Below are positions 27,301 through 42,119 of a stretch of 64,000 nt of DNA, piece by piece. The DNA is from Coturnix japonica (lineage: Eukaryota > Chordata > Aves > Galliformes > Phasianidae). The DNA is taken from positions 1,793,141-1,857,140 of the forward strand of contig NC_029541.1 in assembly GCF_001577835.2 (NCBI RefSeq), read 5' to 3'. A program made the position numbers and the translations under genes. The notes beneath the pieces were generated by a model. That model had not been told where the DNA came from. It saw only the letters and a program-made list of their open reading frames with translations, and searched no databases. Every line of letters starts with the position of its first letter. The first letter of the stretch is position 1.

Positions 27301-29670
27301 AGACTTCTTGTCTCTCCTGAGGCCACTGAGAATCTCCCCATCCTTCCAAATGCTTTTATGAAACAAGCAGGAAGTCACTAAAAAGGAATGGCTTCACTCC
27401 CGGGTGGAAACATCCCCAGGATATGCTGAGAAGGACATTCCTTGCTCTGAGATGCTTGGCTTCAGCCTGATCTCACTGCAGAGGCCTCATCAACCCCCAT
27501 GCAGTCCCTTTTGATCCACTGTTGGGCATGGAAGTCCTCTTGCAGGCAGAAATGGTGGAGAGGATGTAGTATCTTGGCTTGGGGATGTGTAGCCAAGAGG
27601 TCATGCCCATAGGAACAGCCTTTACTCAAAGTTAGGAGACCTTCTACAGGACCTGAGCATCTTCAGCAGCAAAACCTCCCCCTCCCTGAAGCCAGAAAGG
27701 CAGGATCAGGATGAGGGCCAGGATCTCTAGGCATTTTAAGGTCCATTAACTGGCAACGTAAGGCTTGAGCCTCATCAGCCATAAAATTGGAGTAAATCCA
27801 AGGACATGAGCTTGGTGGGGCACTGGAGCGGTGGCAGAGGGGTGGTATGGGCTGTAGGTGCAGCTGGAGCAGCTGAGCAGCACAGGGAGCAATGTGCTGA
27901 GTGTCACTAAACTCTGTTGGCCCCTGCATGGCCATGAGACCCCAGGGGTCCTCTCACATTGCCAGAAACCACTGCTGCAATGGAGAGGATGGCTCCTATC
28001 TGGTGTAGGGAGAGGTGGCATCTGTGGGATCCTGCACCTTCTCTTCTGAAAGGATTTATCCCATACATACAGAGTCATGTCCAGGAGGATCTCATGGGGT
28101 CTGGTTTCCAGGGGCACCTCTATGTTCAGCAGGGAGGGCCTCCTCTACACCATTCCTTCAGGCCAGAAGAGGCATGCCTTACAAGAACACATTTCTCTGC
28201 ACAAATTAAAGCCATTCCATCCCATGCAACCCCTCACTGCCAGGTTTTACTAAGGGGAATCCAGGCACCGGTGCCCTGTAAACCCAAGCCCCATCCCTCA
28301 CACCACAAGCTGCTCTCTACATCCATCTCAGCTTGATTCCCTTGCTCCTTTCATCACCAGTGCAGAAAAATGGCTTCTTCTAAGGCATGCCTTCTCTGGC
28401 CCTGAGGCACATGGCTAAATTAAGCCGAATGAATCACAAGGAGGAGTTTCTTTTTCTCTCCGATGACCATAACACTGAGAGCAAATGGAGATGCCCTCCT
28501 GGGGATGCCTGCATAGGATGAGAGCACTGACAGGGAGCAGCACAGCGGGGTGGGGGCTGGTGCTGGGATTCGTGGCTCCTGAGCCCCACCATGGTGATAA
28601 ATCCCAGCTCCTGGTTGTAGGATCACAGCCTCATGTTGTCACAGAGTGAGGGGTCATCGGAGCTGGAGGGAGGGAGGGAGCAGGATGAGGATGGGGATCG
28701 ATAGGATGGTCATGTTCCTGTGCATCAGCAGCCGCTCGCTATACATTTAATACCTTAAAACACATTCCCCCAATTTTCTATTTATGGCAAATGAATGTCT
28801 AATCCTCGAGCTGCGATGCTGCAGCTTTGTGCTGAGCCGGCAGTTCTGCTGCTGCTGCTGCTGGGGAGGAGAGGACGGAGCAATGGGAGCTGCACCCACA
28901 CAGCAGAGCCCCACAGACACCCAAGGACGAGCTGAGCTGAAAACCCTCTTCCTCCAGCAGAGCATCCCAGTGTCATCCTGCTCATCCCACACGGCACCAA
29001 AGCAGCACAGGCTCTGCTGTTAAAATGACTTTGTTTCTCCTCCTGGAGCTGTTATTGGGCTCCTTTCTTCCAGTGACAGCACCTGGGACCTGATGGAGCC
29101 TTTGAGTTGTTTTCTGCTGCAAACTGAGGCTGAACCAAGGCAAGGAAGATGGGATTTAATGGATATGTTTGCATGTGGTTTTTCCATTGAGTGCATCCTT
29201 GTATATGTCCCACAATGGAGGAGCTCACATTTGCCAACAACCATGGATGTTTCCCTGTGCTAAAGGAACCAAATGGCAAAAGGCAGCCCCCCATGGCCTG
29301 ACCCCCTCCCCATGCTGCAGGAAAAATGAGCTCCAAGTGCAGACAGCAGGGCTGGCACTCATGGAAATGCACAAATAGGCAAAAAGCTTTGGGTTTCCCA
29401 TCAGCCTGTTGCATTTACTGCAGGTGGAATGAGGCTGCTGGGGGGTTATTTATGGAGAAGGGTTCCAGCTTGGGGCTGTGCTGTGCAGGAAGGCTCCCAG
29501 AGGCTGAGCAATAAATAAATGCCATGAAGGTGGTTGGGAGCTGAGCAGAGATCCCTGCTCTGCAACCAGAGCTGAGCTGAGCTCTGCATGAGCCCAGGCT
29601 CCTCTGCTGAAATCACTGCAGACAGTTCGAGACATCTGAATCTCTTCTTTCGTAAAGCACTTTAGAGCTA

Positions 29671-29865
29671 CTAATGAAAAGCACTCTGTAAGAGCCACAT
29701 AATGTCATCATCAGAATAAGAATAGTTGCTATCAATGCCTGCCTTCTTGCCAGCCTTACTGGATGCCACGAAATTATTCTCTGCTTTACCAAACATCCGA
29801 CTCCTCGTTTCAGCTCTGAGCTCGTCAGGGCATTTTGGTAACTGAAAACACACAAAAACATTCAT
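29671..29865 (-). other. Exon-like ORF, unrecognised
   Basis: On the - strand a strong acceptor (GTGTGTTTTCAG, exon from 29841) opens a frame beginning LPKCPDELRAETRS and running to an acidic stretch SYSDDDI before a stop near 29671. An internal donor, CCA|GTAAGG at 29760/29759, would give an 82-base exon. The segment keeps several CpGs in AT-rich surroundings. I do not recognise the peptide. It could be an exon of an unannotated gene, an lncRNA exon or a conserved noncoding element that happens to be open. Confidence 0.25.
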
Positions 29866-32561
29866 GAATAAAGTTCATTGGGCTGCCTGGGGGTGAGCAG
29901 CCGTTCCCTGCAGCATCCATGAGGGATAAGGAGACTTTGGGGACCTCAGCATCACCCCAAGGTCCTGCCCAGGGATGACTCAGGAATTAAGTCTGTCCAT
30001 TTGGCTGATCCTTTTGTAAACTCAAGCCATATGGGGCTGGATCTGCTGTTGCCTCCTTCTAAACCTCAGAAGTTTATTATCCCCAGAGCCAAAGCTGTGA
30101 GATAAAAATGCTATTTCTGCCCAGGATTTCCGCAGCCGCCTCAGAGCATTCACAGCCACTTTCTAGTTATTAATGCTCACATGTGAAGAAGTGTGTTCCT
30201 TCTGCAGAGATTTGCCTTTAATTAGCCAAGGATAAAAGGACAGTGGAAGACAACCCCGCACCGGGTTGAAAGGCTGTGCTTTCAAACAGTGCTTGGTTGG
30301 CAGTTTTTGCCAGGCAGGGAGCAGATGCCTGGCAGAAGATGTTTGTGCTGCTTCCTTTGCCCACCCCCACCTTCATCTCTCACTGGCTAAAACGTGTCCT
30401 TGGGTCTGATCCTGCCCACGGAGGGTCAAGGCATCACAGAGTGTGATGGCAGCAGATGTGGGGGCTGCAAGGCGCTGGCTGACCTTGGCTCTCCAGCTCC
30501 TCCAATCAGTTCTGCTCCATCCTGGAGCTGTGTTAAAGCAGCAGCAAAGCAAACCCATCAAGGTACTGCCAGCCCCTGCAGCTGTGCCTGTGTCACAGAG
30601 CTCAGTAAGTCACAGACCAGCAGCTGCCCTAAGTCTCACAGTGCAGCATCGTGTGACTGGGGTGTGGGTCAGTCCCATCTCCAGTGCTCCTTGGGGTTGA
30701 GGAGATCTCTCATCCTGCTTTGCCCCAATGCACAAACCTGCTGCTGAGCCTTTAATCCATCTCCCAAGCACCTCAGACCCACCTTCTCACACCCTTTAGG
30801 ATTAAAATCACAGCCACTTTCCCTACGGCTCTTTTTGCACCCCCCCAGCCCATGGGGGTCTATGGCAATGTGACATCCTCAGCACATTCAGCTGAGAACT
30901 GCAGCTGGGTGCTGCCTTCCCCATGAACCCAAGGCATCCCAGGAGCAAGGAGCAAATATTTGGGCAGCTCTGGTTTCAAGTCTGTTGTTCCTTGCATCAC
31001 TCCTCATTATCTTGTCTGCCCTCATGCACTATAGATCCAGGGCCCCACCAGTCTCAGCTGTGACTGTATAGAAGGGGAGATTTGTGGTTCTTAGCACACC
31101 CAGACATTGCTCTCATGGATACAGCAGCCCTGCATGCACTGCCTGCAGCTCCCCATCTCCTGCCCTGTACCTCGTGCTGGGGTGTGGATGAGCACTGCTC
31201 CCAGGAATAGGATTTTTTACACCCAGCACAAATGCAAGGGAGGGAGATGAAGGAGCAAGAGCAAGTGGGAAGGAGAAAGAGGGACCTGGCCTGATTTCCA
31301 GCACTGCAGGATAAATGTGCATCTCCAGCTCCAAACCTTTGCCTGGAGGTTACCTAAAGATAGGCTGCGGGGGCCCCTCTTCGCACACCCACACTTGCAG
31401 ATTTTGCACCCAGCAGCTCAGCAAAGGTCACCCAGAACACGAGGCACTGCAGCAGTGATGGTGTCATCCTGCACCAACTCGTGCTCCAGCACTGCACGTC
31501 GGTGCACACCCAGCAATTCCAGATGGGCATCGCCAGGAGGGTGGCAGAGCCCCGTGTTCCCTTCCCCTCTTTCCAACCTTTCCCCATCTGTCAGTGTTTT
31601 ACTGATGGGTTTCTGCAGCCCTGCTCCAGGAGCTGCTCTCAAGATCCCAGTGCTTGGCCAAATGGAAGTGGGTTTGGTTATAGGATGGCTAAAAATCCCC
31701 GCTTGTCCCTGGGGTGTGTGCAATGGGCTGTAATGGGGTTTAGCAACCTGAGCTTCCCAGGGCAAGCAGCAGTGGAAGAGCTTTCTTGGCACCTGGGTCA
31801 TTTCTTTCCTTTATGTCACTAAGAAGGAATTCAAGGGTTTGAGAAAGCAAACATTCATATTGGGGTCCTCCCCAGGATGAAGAGCTGCTGCCTCAACGAC
31901 CTCTTTAATTCAGAGCAGATCCATGAGGTGGAGAAGCAATGCTCAGTAAAAGGAGTGCAAGAAAGTAGGCCAGGTAGCACCAGGGGGATCGGCTCCATTG
32001 GACATGTGGGTCTTCCAGCCCACCCTTCTCTCTTTGGAAGGCTGCAAAAGCCCAAGTATGACAGTGCATGCCCCTGACACCACCAGCATCCTCTATGCAT
32101 GGGCACAGTGCTGCAGCATTGCTGGCAGAGCAGCAGTTTAAAATAATTGCTGCATCCGCCTCACCGCCTCCTCCTGCCATCCCTGCAGAGTGCTGTGCAG
32201 AGCAGACTCTGCTGCAATCCCCTCACACCAAGAGCTGTTTGGATATTTATAAGCCCAGAATCAGCCAGACTGAGATAGGTGGGGGGGAGGGCTGGGCCTT
32301 GTTGGGCTCAGAAATGGGGTTGAGGAACATGGAATGGCCCAAATGGAGCAGCCACCAACACAACATTGAGCACTGCAAGGAGGACGCTGCCAATTTTGCT
32401 TGTAAATTGTTCTCTTACCTTTTCACATTCCATTTTTTTTTTCCTTCTGTATTTAAATACCTTCCTCTCCTACTTAAATGACCCAGTCGTGGGTTCCTCC
32501 ATCCAGTGGTGCATTCACTCTGAGCTGAGCTTTGCAATCTGCAGGTCCTGTGCTGCGTTAT

Positions 32562-32590
32562 AGGTGGGGAAACTGAGGCACGGAGCAGGA
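32562..32590 (+). repeat. Possible MIR-like SINE relic
   Basis: GGGGAAACTGAGGCACGGAG is followed at about the right distance by GGTGGCAGAAGGGATCCCAG, which resembles the MIR tail (GTGGCAGAGC...GGATTC...CAG). The longer partial match makes this the most SINE-like of the copies. Confidence 0.35.
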
Positions 32591-33417
32591 CTGGATGTCC
32601 TCTGGGTGGCAGAAGGGATCCCAGCTGTGAGCCCAGCTCTGCACCATCAGGACAGGGACCTGAGGGCACTGAGGCTCTTGAAGCCTGCAGGGATCTACCC
32701 CAGGAAGGGTTAAAAACATCTCCAGTGCCACTGGTATGTTCATCTGGCCAGCATGGATAAATGGAAGCCCTGCGCCTGAGGTTGCCCTTGGGTTGTTGCT
32801 CCTCTGTGGGTACATCCAGGACCATGGAGGCTGCTTGAGGTGGGAAGCAACACAGGAAAGCCATGAGCTCCAACCTGTTGCTGGCTCTGTTGGGTTTGCT
32901 GCCAAATCCATCTCAGCTCTCTGGCCAGCGATGCCACGATCTATGGCAGGGCCTCCAGCCACGTGGCTGACCCGAGTCATGTATCCATGAAGAAGAAACT
33001 GGATTTTCTATCTAAAAAACAAGTCACCCTGTGGGTAGGATGCAGTTTAGAGACTGGGTTGTCACCATGGCAAGAAAAAAGCCACGTTTCCCCATTATAT
33101 AGGAGTGAAAAAGCAAATCTCTGCTTGCAGATCCCACAGTGTCAGCAATGGAGCTCAGAGAGACCCAGAGAGAAGGAAAGCACAGACCTGGAAGTGGGTT
33201 GGTTTGGGGCTGCATAGGAATGCCTGAGCCCAACCTGGGGACCTACCTGTAAGAACTAACCCCAAACCCTTCAGGGAGAGAACCTGGAGTTTTGGGATGA
33301 AATATTTGCATTTCAGTCCCCACTGTTGTCTCCCTTTGCTGGAGGTTTGCTAAAAGCCCAAAGCACAGCACCAACCCCATAGCTCAGCCCCTTCCACGGC
33401 TCTTTACCCCATAGTGA

Positions 33418-33484
33418 TTCCATAGTTCCACAGACTATCCAGAGTTAAATGGACCTATAGGGACCATCATGTCCAACTCCTGGC
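33418..33484 (-). repeat. CR1 LINE 3'-end fragment
   Basis: The words CCATAGTTCCACAGA, GGACCTATAGGGACCATC and TGTCCAACTCCTGGC follow the order seen in the CR1 3' end in reverse. Diverged and short. Confidence 0.45.
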
Positions 33485-33488
33485 TCCA

Positions 33489-33552
33489 CATTCCCTTCTA
33501 TGGGAATTCCCATATTGGGAATTCCAATATGGGAAGGGAATTCCCTTCTATG
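33489..33552. repeat. Local palindrome/direct-repeat cluster with GGGAATTCCC
   Basis: GGGAATTCCC occurs at 33502-33511 and 33536-33545, and TGGGAATTCCA at 33516-33526. The word TTCCCTTCTATG starts and ends the block as a direct repeat. GGGAATTCCC is a perfect match to the NF-kB consensus, but the block looks like local slippage next to a CR1 relic. Confidence 0.6.
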
Positions 33553-33659
33553 TTCCCTTCCCAACAATAACCCAGCCTACCCAGAACACATTTGCTCGTC
33601 TTTTCCCTCCCCACCCTCCACAGAACGGATACCAAAACAGCTCCTCAATAATATACATA

Positions 33660-33665
33660 TTTATT
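33660..33665 (-). terminator. KCNA2: Candidate distal poly(A) signal of KCNA2
   Basis: TTTATT on the + strand gives AATAAA on the - strand in an AT-rich patch, followed on the - strand by T/G-rich sequence. Mammalian KCNA2 has a very long 3' UTR, so a distal end here is plausible. Another AATAAA on this strand lies at 36373-36378. Confidence 0.35.
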
Positions 33666-36600
33666 TCCTCTTAATTAGTGTCGATATTTACAAAACCTGT
33701 GATACTCTGTGAAGAATAAATTATATACACTCATGATAAACCAGACAGCAAATGCTCATTTGGAATATGTATGTACACAGATCTGTATACCTATTTACAA
33801 TGGTCGGCCCTATTGACGTGGGTTTGCAACCCCATGGATGTGCCTGACCCCAGGGACACCCCTGTGCCGTCAATGAGAGCAGGAACGTCTATACACACTG
33901 TGCAATTCAGATACAGCTGGTGTCTACGTTTTTTGTCTAGCAAACGCATGGTTAAATGACTTGAGATTCCCACGAGTTCTCCTCTACCAGTTTATAGGCC
34001 TCTCTCCATTCCTGGTCCCATTTCTCCCATAACCATGGCAACAGAAGGTTCGGCTCCAGCATCGGTAGGATGAGTCCTTCTCGGATTTCCTCTTCCTATC
34101 GATTCACCCAAATGAGGCACCACACACAGCTTTGATCCAATGCCTGTTTTTCCCTTCCTCTTCCAGCAACGATTAGTAGGTGACATTGGAGGACAAGAGT
34201 GCAGTCTCAAGCAACGAGGGAGCAAGTGCAAAGGGATAGTTACAGTCTTATACACGACAGAAGGATGATCAAATAAAACCAAAAACCAACCAGCCCAGAG
34301 CAACCAGGCAGTGTGTCTGACACAAGCAAGGCCTTTAGGACAGGGCTGTGGTCACTTGATGTCCAGCAGCTCCTCCAAGCCAACCATCCCACCAACAAGG
34401 AATGAGGGTGAGGGATTTTCCTCTCTCCATGCACAGTGTGGACTAGGGGCAGCCAAATCCATCATTTCATGGAGAGACCAAGATTATGGGGGTAGGGATG
34501 GGTTACAGGGAACCTCACTGCCGGACCCTGATGGCAGGGACAAGGTGATGTGCTGGGTGCTGCCATGGGCATGAAGAGGGAGCTGTAGACTTTTTAGGAT
34601 GCAAATCCAAGTGATTTGGAGCTGGATCCTCCCCTCCTCACCTCCCAGCCCTGCAACATGCTGACCAAAGAAAACACTGATCACTGACCATATAAACCAT
34701 CACGGTCCCCTATGAACACCCCAAGGAAAGCACACCTCAGCCCTGGGACTAAAATCCCAGCATGGTTCAAAGGAACAGAAACCCAACCACTACCAACAAA
34801 CCCAGCAAAGCCACCCAGCACAGCCCAGCAGACCCCTTTGACTTCTGTTTAGCTTTGCCTGCACCACCACAAACATACCAAGCAACGGGCTCAGGGTGAG
34901 GATTTGGGTTCCAGGGAAAGGATACTGAAAAGCTGCTGGGATGCATGCAGGGATGCACAGATCTGATGCCGCCTCAGAGGCTGAATCCAGATCTCTTTCC
35001 CTTGGGCCCCCCCTTAGGGGTACTGTGAGCCCAGAAAGTCCACAAGCCTTTGGCAGCGATTTCAATGCTGACCCAGGAGTTATGTGATAACAAAGCAAGG
35101 CCATTCCTGAAATACCTCCTCCTCCTCTGTCTTTTTCTCTCCTTCTGTGTATTTATGCACAAATATGCCCGTATTTATACACCCACATGCTACAGTCACA
35201 TAACATCAATCTAGAGATCCTTTTCTTGGTATAGCTCAGTATCCAGATTTACAGGACTTCAACACAACAACAAGATGCAGAGACTGGTTTCCCTGACCAA
35301 AATTCATCAGCCCATGTTAATAGTTTTCTCCCATTGTTCCTAAAGCCAAGACAAGAGCCTTCCCTCACCGCCCTTAGCAGCTATTGCAGAGGATGCTGAA
35401 GGCTTGATGGGTTGCTCACAGAGTTAGACATGCACTGCCAGTTAGAAAACAACTCTAATCACCACTTTCCATCTGCAGAACCGTGGCACAAAGGGCAAAA
35501 CTTCAGATACAGCTCCTACCTCCTCTAGGTACCACCATAGGAACAGACAGAGCAGAGAGCATTGGTTCTCCATCCTACCCATGGCCAATGGCTCCATGAG
35601 AGGTGGAAGGGAGACCCAACCTTTGCATTATGGCACCCTCCATCTGAGCCATTTCACATCCCATTTTTGTACCCACTGAAGCTGAGGGGAAGCTTGAGAT
35701 GCTCAGCATCTCCACAGGGGCCTGGAGGCTCTCAAACCAAATTCCTCAAGAAAAAAAAGAAAGAAAGAAAAAAAATCACAGTCTCCTCCTGAAAACTGGT
35801 TCAAGATCACATCAGTGAGTCAGAAGCAAAGCTCAAAATAGCACTAGAGCTCCGACCTGCAGGCACAAATCCCATTAAAAGCTATAGGGGAACCATTTCT
35901 CTGTGCGCGGGAGACATCCAGACTTCTGTTTCATGCAGCCTGATGGGTGGCTTCTGACCCCCACAGACCTTTCCTGCCCCAAAACACCCATCTGAGCACA
36001 CATCTGGGTGCCCCCTGCTCTGCAAACCAGCTGCCAGGGCCACCATGGAGATGCCCTCCTTCCAAGGCTGGATTTGCTCATGAACATCTGCCAGAGTGAG
36101 CACACAACATGCAGGATCCATCCACGGCCAGAGATGCCAGGTGGTGAATGGCCTGAAGCTCACAGAATTTGAACAACCAGACACTTTGCAAAGTCAGCAT
36201 CCTCCCAAATCACTCATAGCACTACACAGCAAAGCTGGGATCATCCCAGTGCTCAGGCACCCTTGGCTGGGCAGTCACATCCCCATAGACATGCAGCAAG
36301 CTGGATCAATAGAGGCTGGGCAGCCACCTGGGAATCACACCTCTGCCATCCCATTCAAGCTTCGGAAAGAGATTTATTGCTTTCAGTTTTGTTGATTCTC
36401 ATTGTGTGTGTTGCAGGTGTTGGTGAGCTTTGGAGATGCCCATTCCAGAGCTGCAGCAGCAAAGAATAGGAGAAGGTTCTCAATGTAATGTGATTTTGGG
36501 CAGGCACCCAACCCTGCATGGTGCTCAGCACCCTGGGTGATTAGAGCTAGGCCTGAATCAATCACTTATTAAAGATGAGCGATCCCACCTGGCTGAGTGG

Positions 36601-38577
36601 GGTCACTTCAGCACAAGGGATGGATCCAGCCCCGAGCAGCATTTTGAACCATTGCTGTAGAATACGCTAGCACCGTTTGTTGTATTGTTGTGAATATTGT
36701 TTTCCCACGGGAGGCCAGGAAGGTCCGGCTGGGACCTCACTGCCACAAACTACCATAGGCTTCCCTCCTGCACCTGCACTCAGCAGCAGCAAAGTGCTGA
36801 TCGAGCCCAAATTCAGCCCCAATTCACCCCAACTGGAGGGGCTGCTAAATGCCTTCAGATGGGGGCTTTGCTCAGCCATGACCTCACAGGGGTCCCCTGG
36901 CCCAGCCCATCCTGGGATTTGATAGCAATGGGGGAAAGACAAGGAAATCCAAGTGGGATGGGCAAAGCAGATGAAACCCCAGAACAGACAGCTCCAGCTC
37001 TCTCCAGACTACGCCAGAAATGGAGAAGAAATGGGGATGATCCTGAGGCATCCACATCCCAGCACAGCCCTCAAATAGACCATGGGAGAAGGCAACGCAA
37101 AAGCAACATCTTGGAAGCATAAGCTTGGATCCAGTCCACCATACAGGAAAAACCAACAGCCCTAGGGCTCGACACAATTGAAATCAGGGTTTTCCAGCCC
37201 AGAACACACCCCAGGACAGCTCATATCTGTGGCCACTGAGCCAAGAAGATCTGAGGCTCCAAGAGCTCACATTAGCTAGATTAGAGCTATATATATTCAC
37301 ATTAGAGAATTTGGCCCTATGGTCGCTCTCTAAATATCTATACACACACACGCAATAATTGTATGGGAAATGGCTGAAAACTGCTGACCAGACAAGTCCA
37401 GAGAGCCCGTTCCTGCCATCCCACCTGCTCCTCCAGCCCTGCCCGATCAGCTGTGCTTTCTGCTCCTGACACCCAGATTAATGACCAATTACTCGCCCCA
37501 TAATGAGTGCAGGTGTTTAACTTTCAGCTCACCTTCCACGGAGCCGGCTCTTGGGGCTGGGTGCTGGGGCACTCAGGCTTTGCCTCGTTATCTATCAAGC
37601 TGTTGTCAGCACATGCCACCCCCATCCCATTTCTAAACATATTAGAGACATTTTAGCTCCCACAAATCTCCTCCGAGCCACTGGAGAATCTATAAACACT
37701 ATAAACATGAATACTGTATATTCTACTAAGAAAATATATATTTGTGTGTGTATTAAATATTCAGATTCATGCAACAGATACCCATGCAGCTGTACTGTAT
37801 TACTGGTTAAATTTCACTGCAGTATAAATATATTGTAGGCCACAGCATAGTTGCTCCAGTTTTATATATAGATATCAAAAAAAGAGATGCTTTTCGTTTT
37901 CCCAACTCGTTTTCAGTGTGTCAGTGGAGGTGTCTTTGGTGATCCTGGAAATAGTGGTGGATGGAAGTATCATCTGAATAAATCAATGAAATCCAAGCGT
38001 TTTGATTTGTTTACTCGTCCCTCCCGGTACCCAGCATAGAAAACTTAAGACTTAATAAATAATGTGCCGCCAGACTAATTATCCCTCCCCTGGGCCTCTC
38101 ACTGGCATACTGCAGTGGCTCAAACTATTGCAGCATGCAGCATTTTCCGTTATGAAACAAGAGCCGGGGCGATGCGTTCAGCTTGGCACTGCTGAGGTGG
38201 AAACCTGAGCCCTCTAACAAGCGGACCAGCCCTGCCTGACCTTCCCCAGCCCCAAGCTGATGACCCGGCTCTGGGGACGGGGCCATGCCAGTGAGCATCC
38301 CTGCATCCCTGCTATGGCGTGGAGCTTGGACCTCTCCACACCTCTGGGAAGCAGAGAGCCTGGGATGGCAGAAGGGAAACAAAATGGTTCGGTTTTGTTT
38401 GCTTGCACGTTATTCAGTGTGGAAATCAAAGGTTAAAAGTCACTTACACAGCTATTGCTTCCCATGCAGAACCAAATAAACACCGTAGAAAATACTGTGT
38501 TAACTACAATGCAGAGCAGCACTCAATATCTGCAGTTGTTCCACTTCAGCTTTAAATACGGGACTAGGATTTAGCGA
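33666..38577 (-). other. KCNA2: Probable KCNA2 3' UTR
   Basis: No coding exon is visible in these 4.9 kb. The part nearest the stop (37290-38170) is AT-rich with TATATATA, ATAAATATAT and TTAATAAATAAT stretches unlike the GC-rich intergenic DNA, as expected of a neuronal 3' UTR. A purine tract (AAAAAAAAGAAAGAAAGAAA-like) lies at 35750-35775. The extent is inferred from the poly(A) signal and family knowledge. Confidence 0.4.
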
Positions 38578-40158
<1,581 letters not shown>

Positions 40159-40922
40159 CTGCAGAAGGACAGGTACGTAGGTGTGGAAGTGTCTCATGAA
40201 AAGGCGAAGGGATGATAAAACAGGAGAAAACAAAAAAAAAAAGGAAAGAAAATTGCCCCTGCTGAGAAAGAGAGAGATGAAGTAAAGTTGGGGGGAGGAG
40301 AGCGGCTCCCTGCACTACCGCTGCCTACCTCCGTCCTCAGGGGGGTTAATCGGAGTTAATCAGAGTTCAAAACTCCCATCTAAAGCCATTAGGCAGAAGG
40401 GAGGAAACACCTGAGGAACCTTCATCTATTCACAACCGGCATAGAAAAACCGGCCTTGACAAAGCAGAACATTTTGGGTTTTATGGTTAAAAATAATAAT
40501 TCATAAGAGGGGAGAAAAAAGCAGGAGGGGGAAGGGAAGAGAAAGGAAGCAAAACCCCAACCAGCCCTATAGCGGTAAAGGGACCCGCGGGGCAGTGCGG
40601 GCTCGGCTCATTTCCAGGCATGCAGTTAAGGGTTAACATTCAACCGTGCATAGATTATTCTAAGGTTCTACAGCAGGCAATCCGGCACGACCCTCCAGGT
40701 AGCCCTAACGGCTCCGCTTTAACTTCGGCACCGTCCCCATCCTCCTGCCCCGGCTATAGGGCCGCGGGTGCTGCACTGCCCGCCCCGAGCTGGGCTCTGC
40801 TGCCTGAATTTGGATGCAAGCTGCCCGCGGACCACTGCAGTCCCCCTCCTCGACCGCTGGTGTCCCGGCTGCTCTCATTCTCTGCAAAGCGCCATGGCAC
40901 ACAGAAAACAAATCACATTACC

Positions 40923-41760
40923 TGGAGAAGCCAAATCTTAGTGTCTCTTAGTAAGACCGATTATCTGACCCCTGGGGAAATCCTAGAGAGGAATACAGGC
41001 TTCCAAGATCCCCATAATTTCCTCTCTCTTCAAAGTTAAAAATAATGGTGAGTCATCGTAGAAAAGGAGAAGGGACATAAAAGGGGTGAGATTTCCAGAT
41101 GGTGGAAGTCGGGTCTTGGAATGGTTTGGACTGGAGAGAGAGAGAGAAAGAGAGAGAGAAAGAGACAGAGGGACAGAAGTCCTCCCGGAGCTGTTGCAGG
41201 TCCGCACTTCAGGGCAGAGCAGGGTCTGTCTGATGCCTCCGGTACGGCGGGGGGAAGGTGCTAAGCTCAGCAAAACCCGATGTCCCCGGTGTCCTCGGGA
41301 GGTGTGGCATCGCCTGGAAAAAACAGCGAGAAGGTAGAAAGCCAACGGGGGTTTTGGAGGCAGCGTCCGCAAAGCCCCCGATTCCTCCGGGCAGCGCCGC
41401 TTCCTCCCCGCCAGCTGTTATCCCGACGCTTCGCTAACCTGCACTGCAACACGAGCCGAGGGGAGAGCGGAAAAAAACAGAACCGCGTCTCTCTCTTCTC
41501 CTCTCCGCTCCGGGCGGTGGGGCCGGGCCGCCCGATGGCAGCGAGGGGAGGAGGCGGCGGGCGGAGGGGGAGCGCCGCAGCCCCCGGCACAGCGATGCTC
41601 TGCGGCGCCGCACCGAACGCCCCGGGGACGGCGGTCCCTACGGCACCGCGCTGCCTCCGCGGGGGGCTCGGGGGGCTCCGTTTTCATCGGTGAGACGAAG
41701 AGCTGGTCGGTATCCCCTCCTCCATGCTCCCCCCTGAGCATCCCCGGCCGTGAGACCCAC
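40923..41760 (-). promoter_or_regulatory. KCNA2: KCNA2 CpG-island promoter region with candidate first exons
   Basis: The stretch 41230-41760 is dense in CpG and GC, and a weaker CpG-rich patch lies at 40560-40880. On the - strand two good donors, CAG|GTTAGCG with the exon ending at 41439 and CCAG|GTAATG with the exon ending at 40922, could join the acceptor at 40159 as noncoding exons. No TATA box is evident, as usual for this class. Exact starts are not known. Confidence 0.45.
41132..41175. repeat. GA-rich purine tract
   Basis: (GA)n with AAAG interruptions on the + strand, thus (CT)n on the transcribed strand of KCNA2. It lies in the presumed 5' region and may be a GAGA-type element or simple repeat. 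Confidence 0.8.
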
Positions 41761-42119
41761 GCGACCCGCACCCACCCTCTCCATCCTCCCCAAAGCCAAC
41801 CCCCAGCCGACCCACCCCCCCGTGGGGATTCCACTCCGGTGGGGCTACAATTCTCAGGGAGACGCTGGGGGGGCTCCGATCCCTGCATCAGCCTCTGCTC
41901 CTCCATCAGACCGCCCCATGGGATGCTCGAGCAGCAGCGATCCATCCAAACTCTCCTTTCCCCCCCCGGTCTCTTTTTTGTTTTTCAGGTTTTTTTTTGC
42001 CCTCCCAAAGAAAAAAAAAATAACAACAATTCCTCTAACCTCCCTTCTTCGGCTGCAACTCGACTTGTCTACTTTGAGCCAGGATTACAGAACCGGGGAG
42101 GGGAGGCAGGTGGAAAATA

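Larger units (their letters stand above)
11262..33600. other. KCNA10-KCNA2 intergenic region
   Basis: About 22 kb without a recognised protein gene. It holds CR1 relics, MIR-like words, an AT microsatellite, an AC run and several AT-rich patches with unusually many CpGs or homeodomain-type motifs (near 13180-13345, 15415-15500, 19015-19230, 23830-23910, 27060-27150, 29640-29870). Most short ORFs here look like chance in GC-rich DNA with few stops. Noncoding exons of KCNA10 or lncRNAs may be present but cannot be proven. Confidence 0.4.

Noticed and set aside
28848-28864. CTG repeat
   Set aside because: Only about five units in an otherwise ordinary sequence; not an expanded array.
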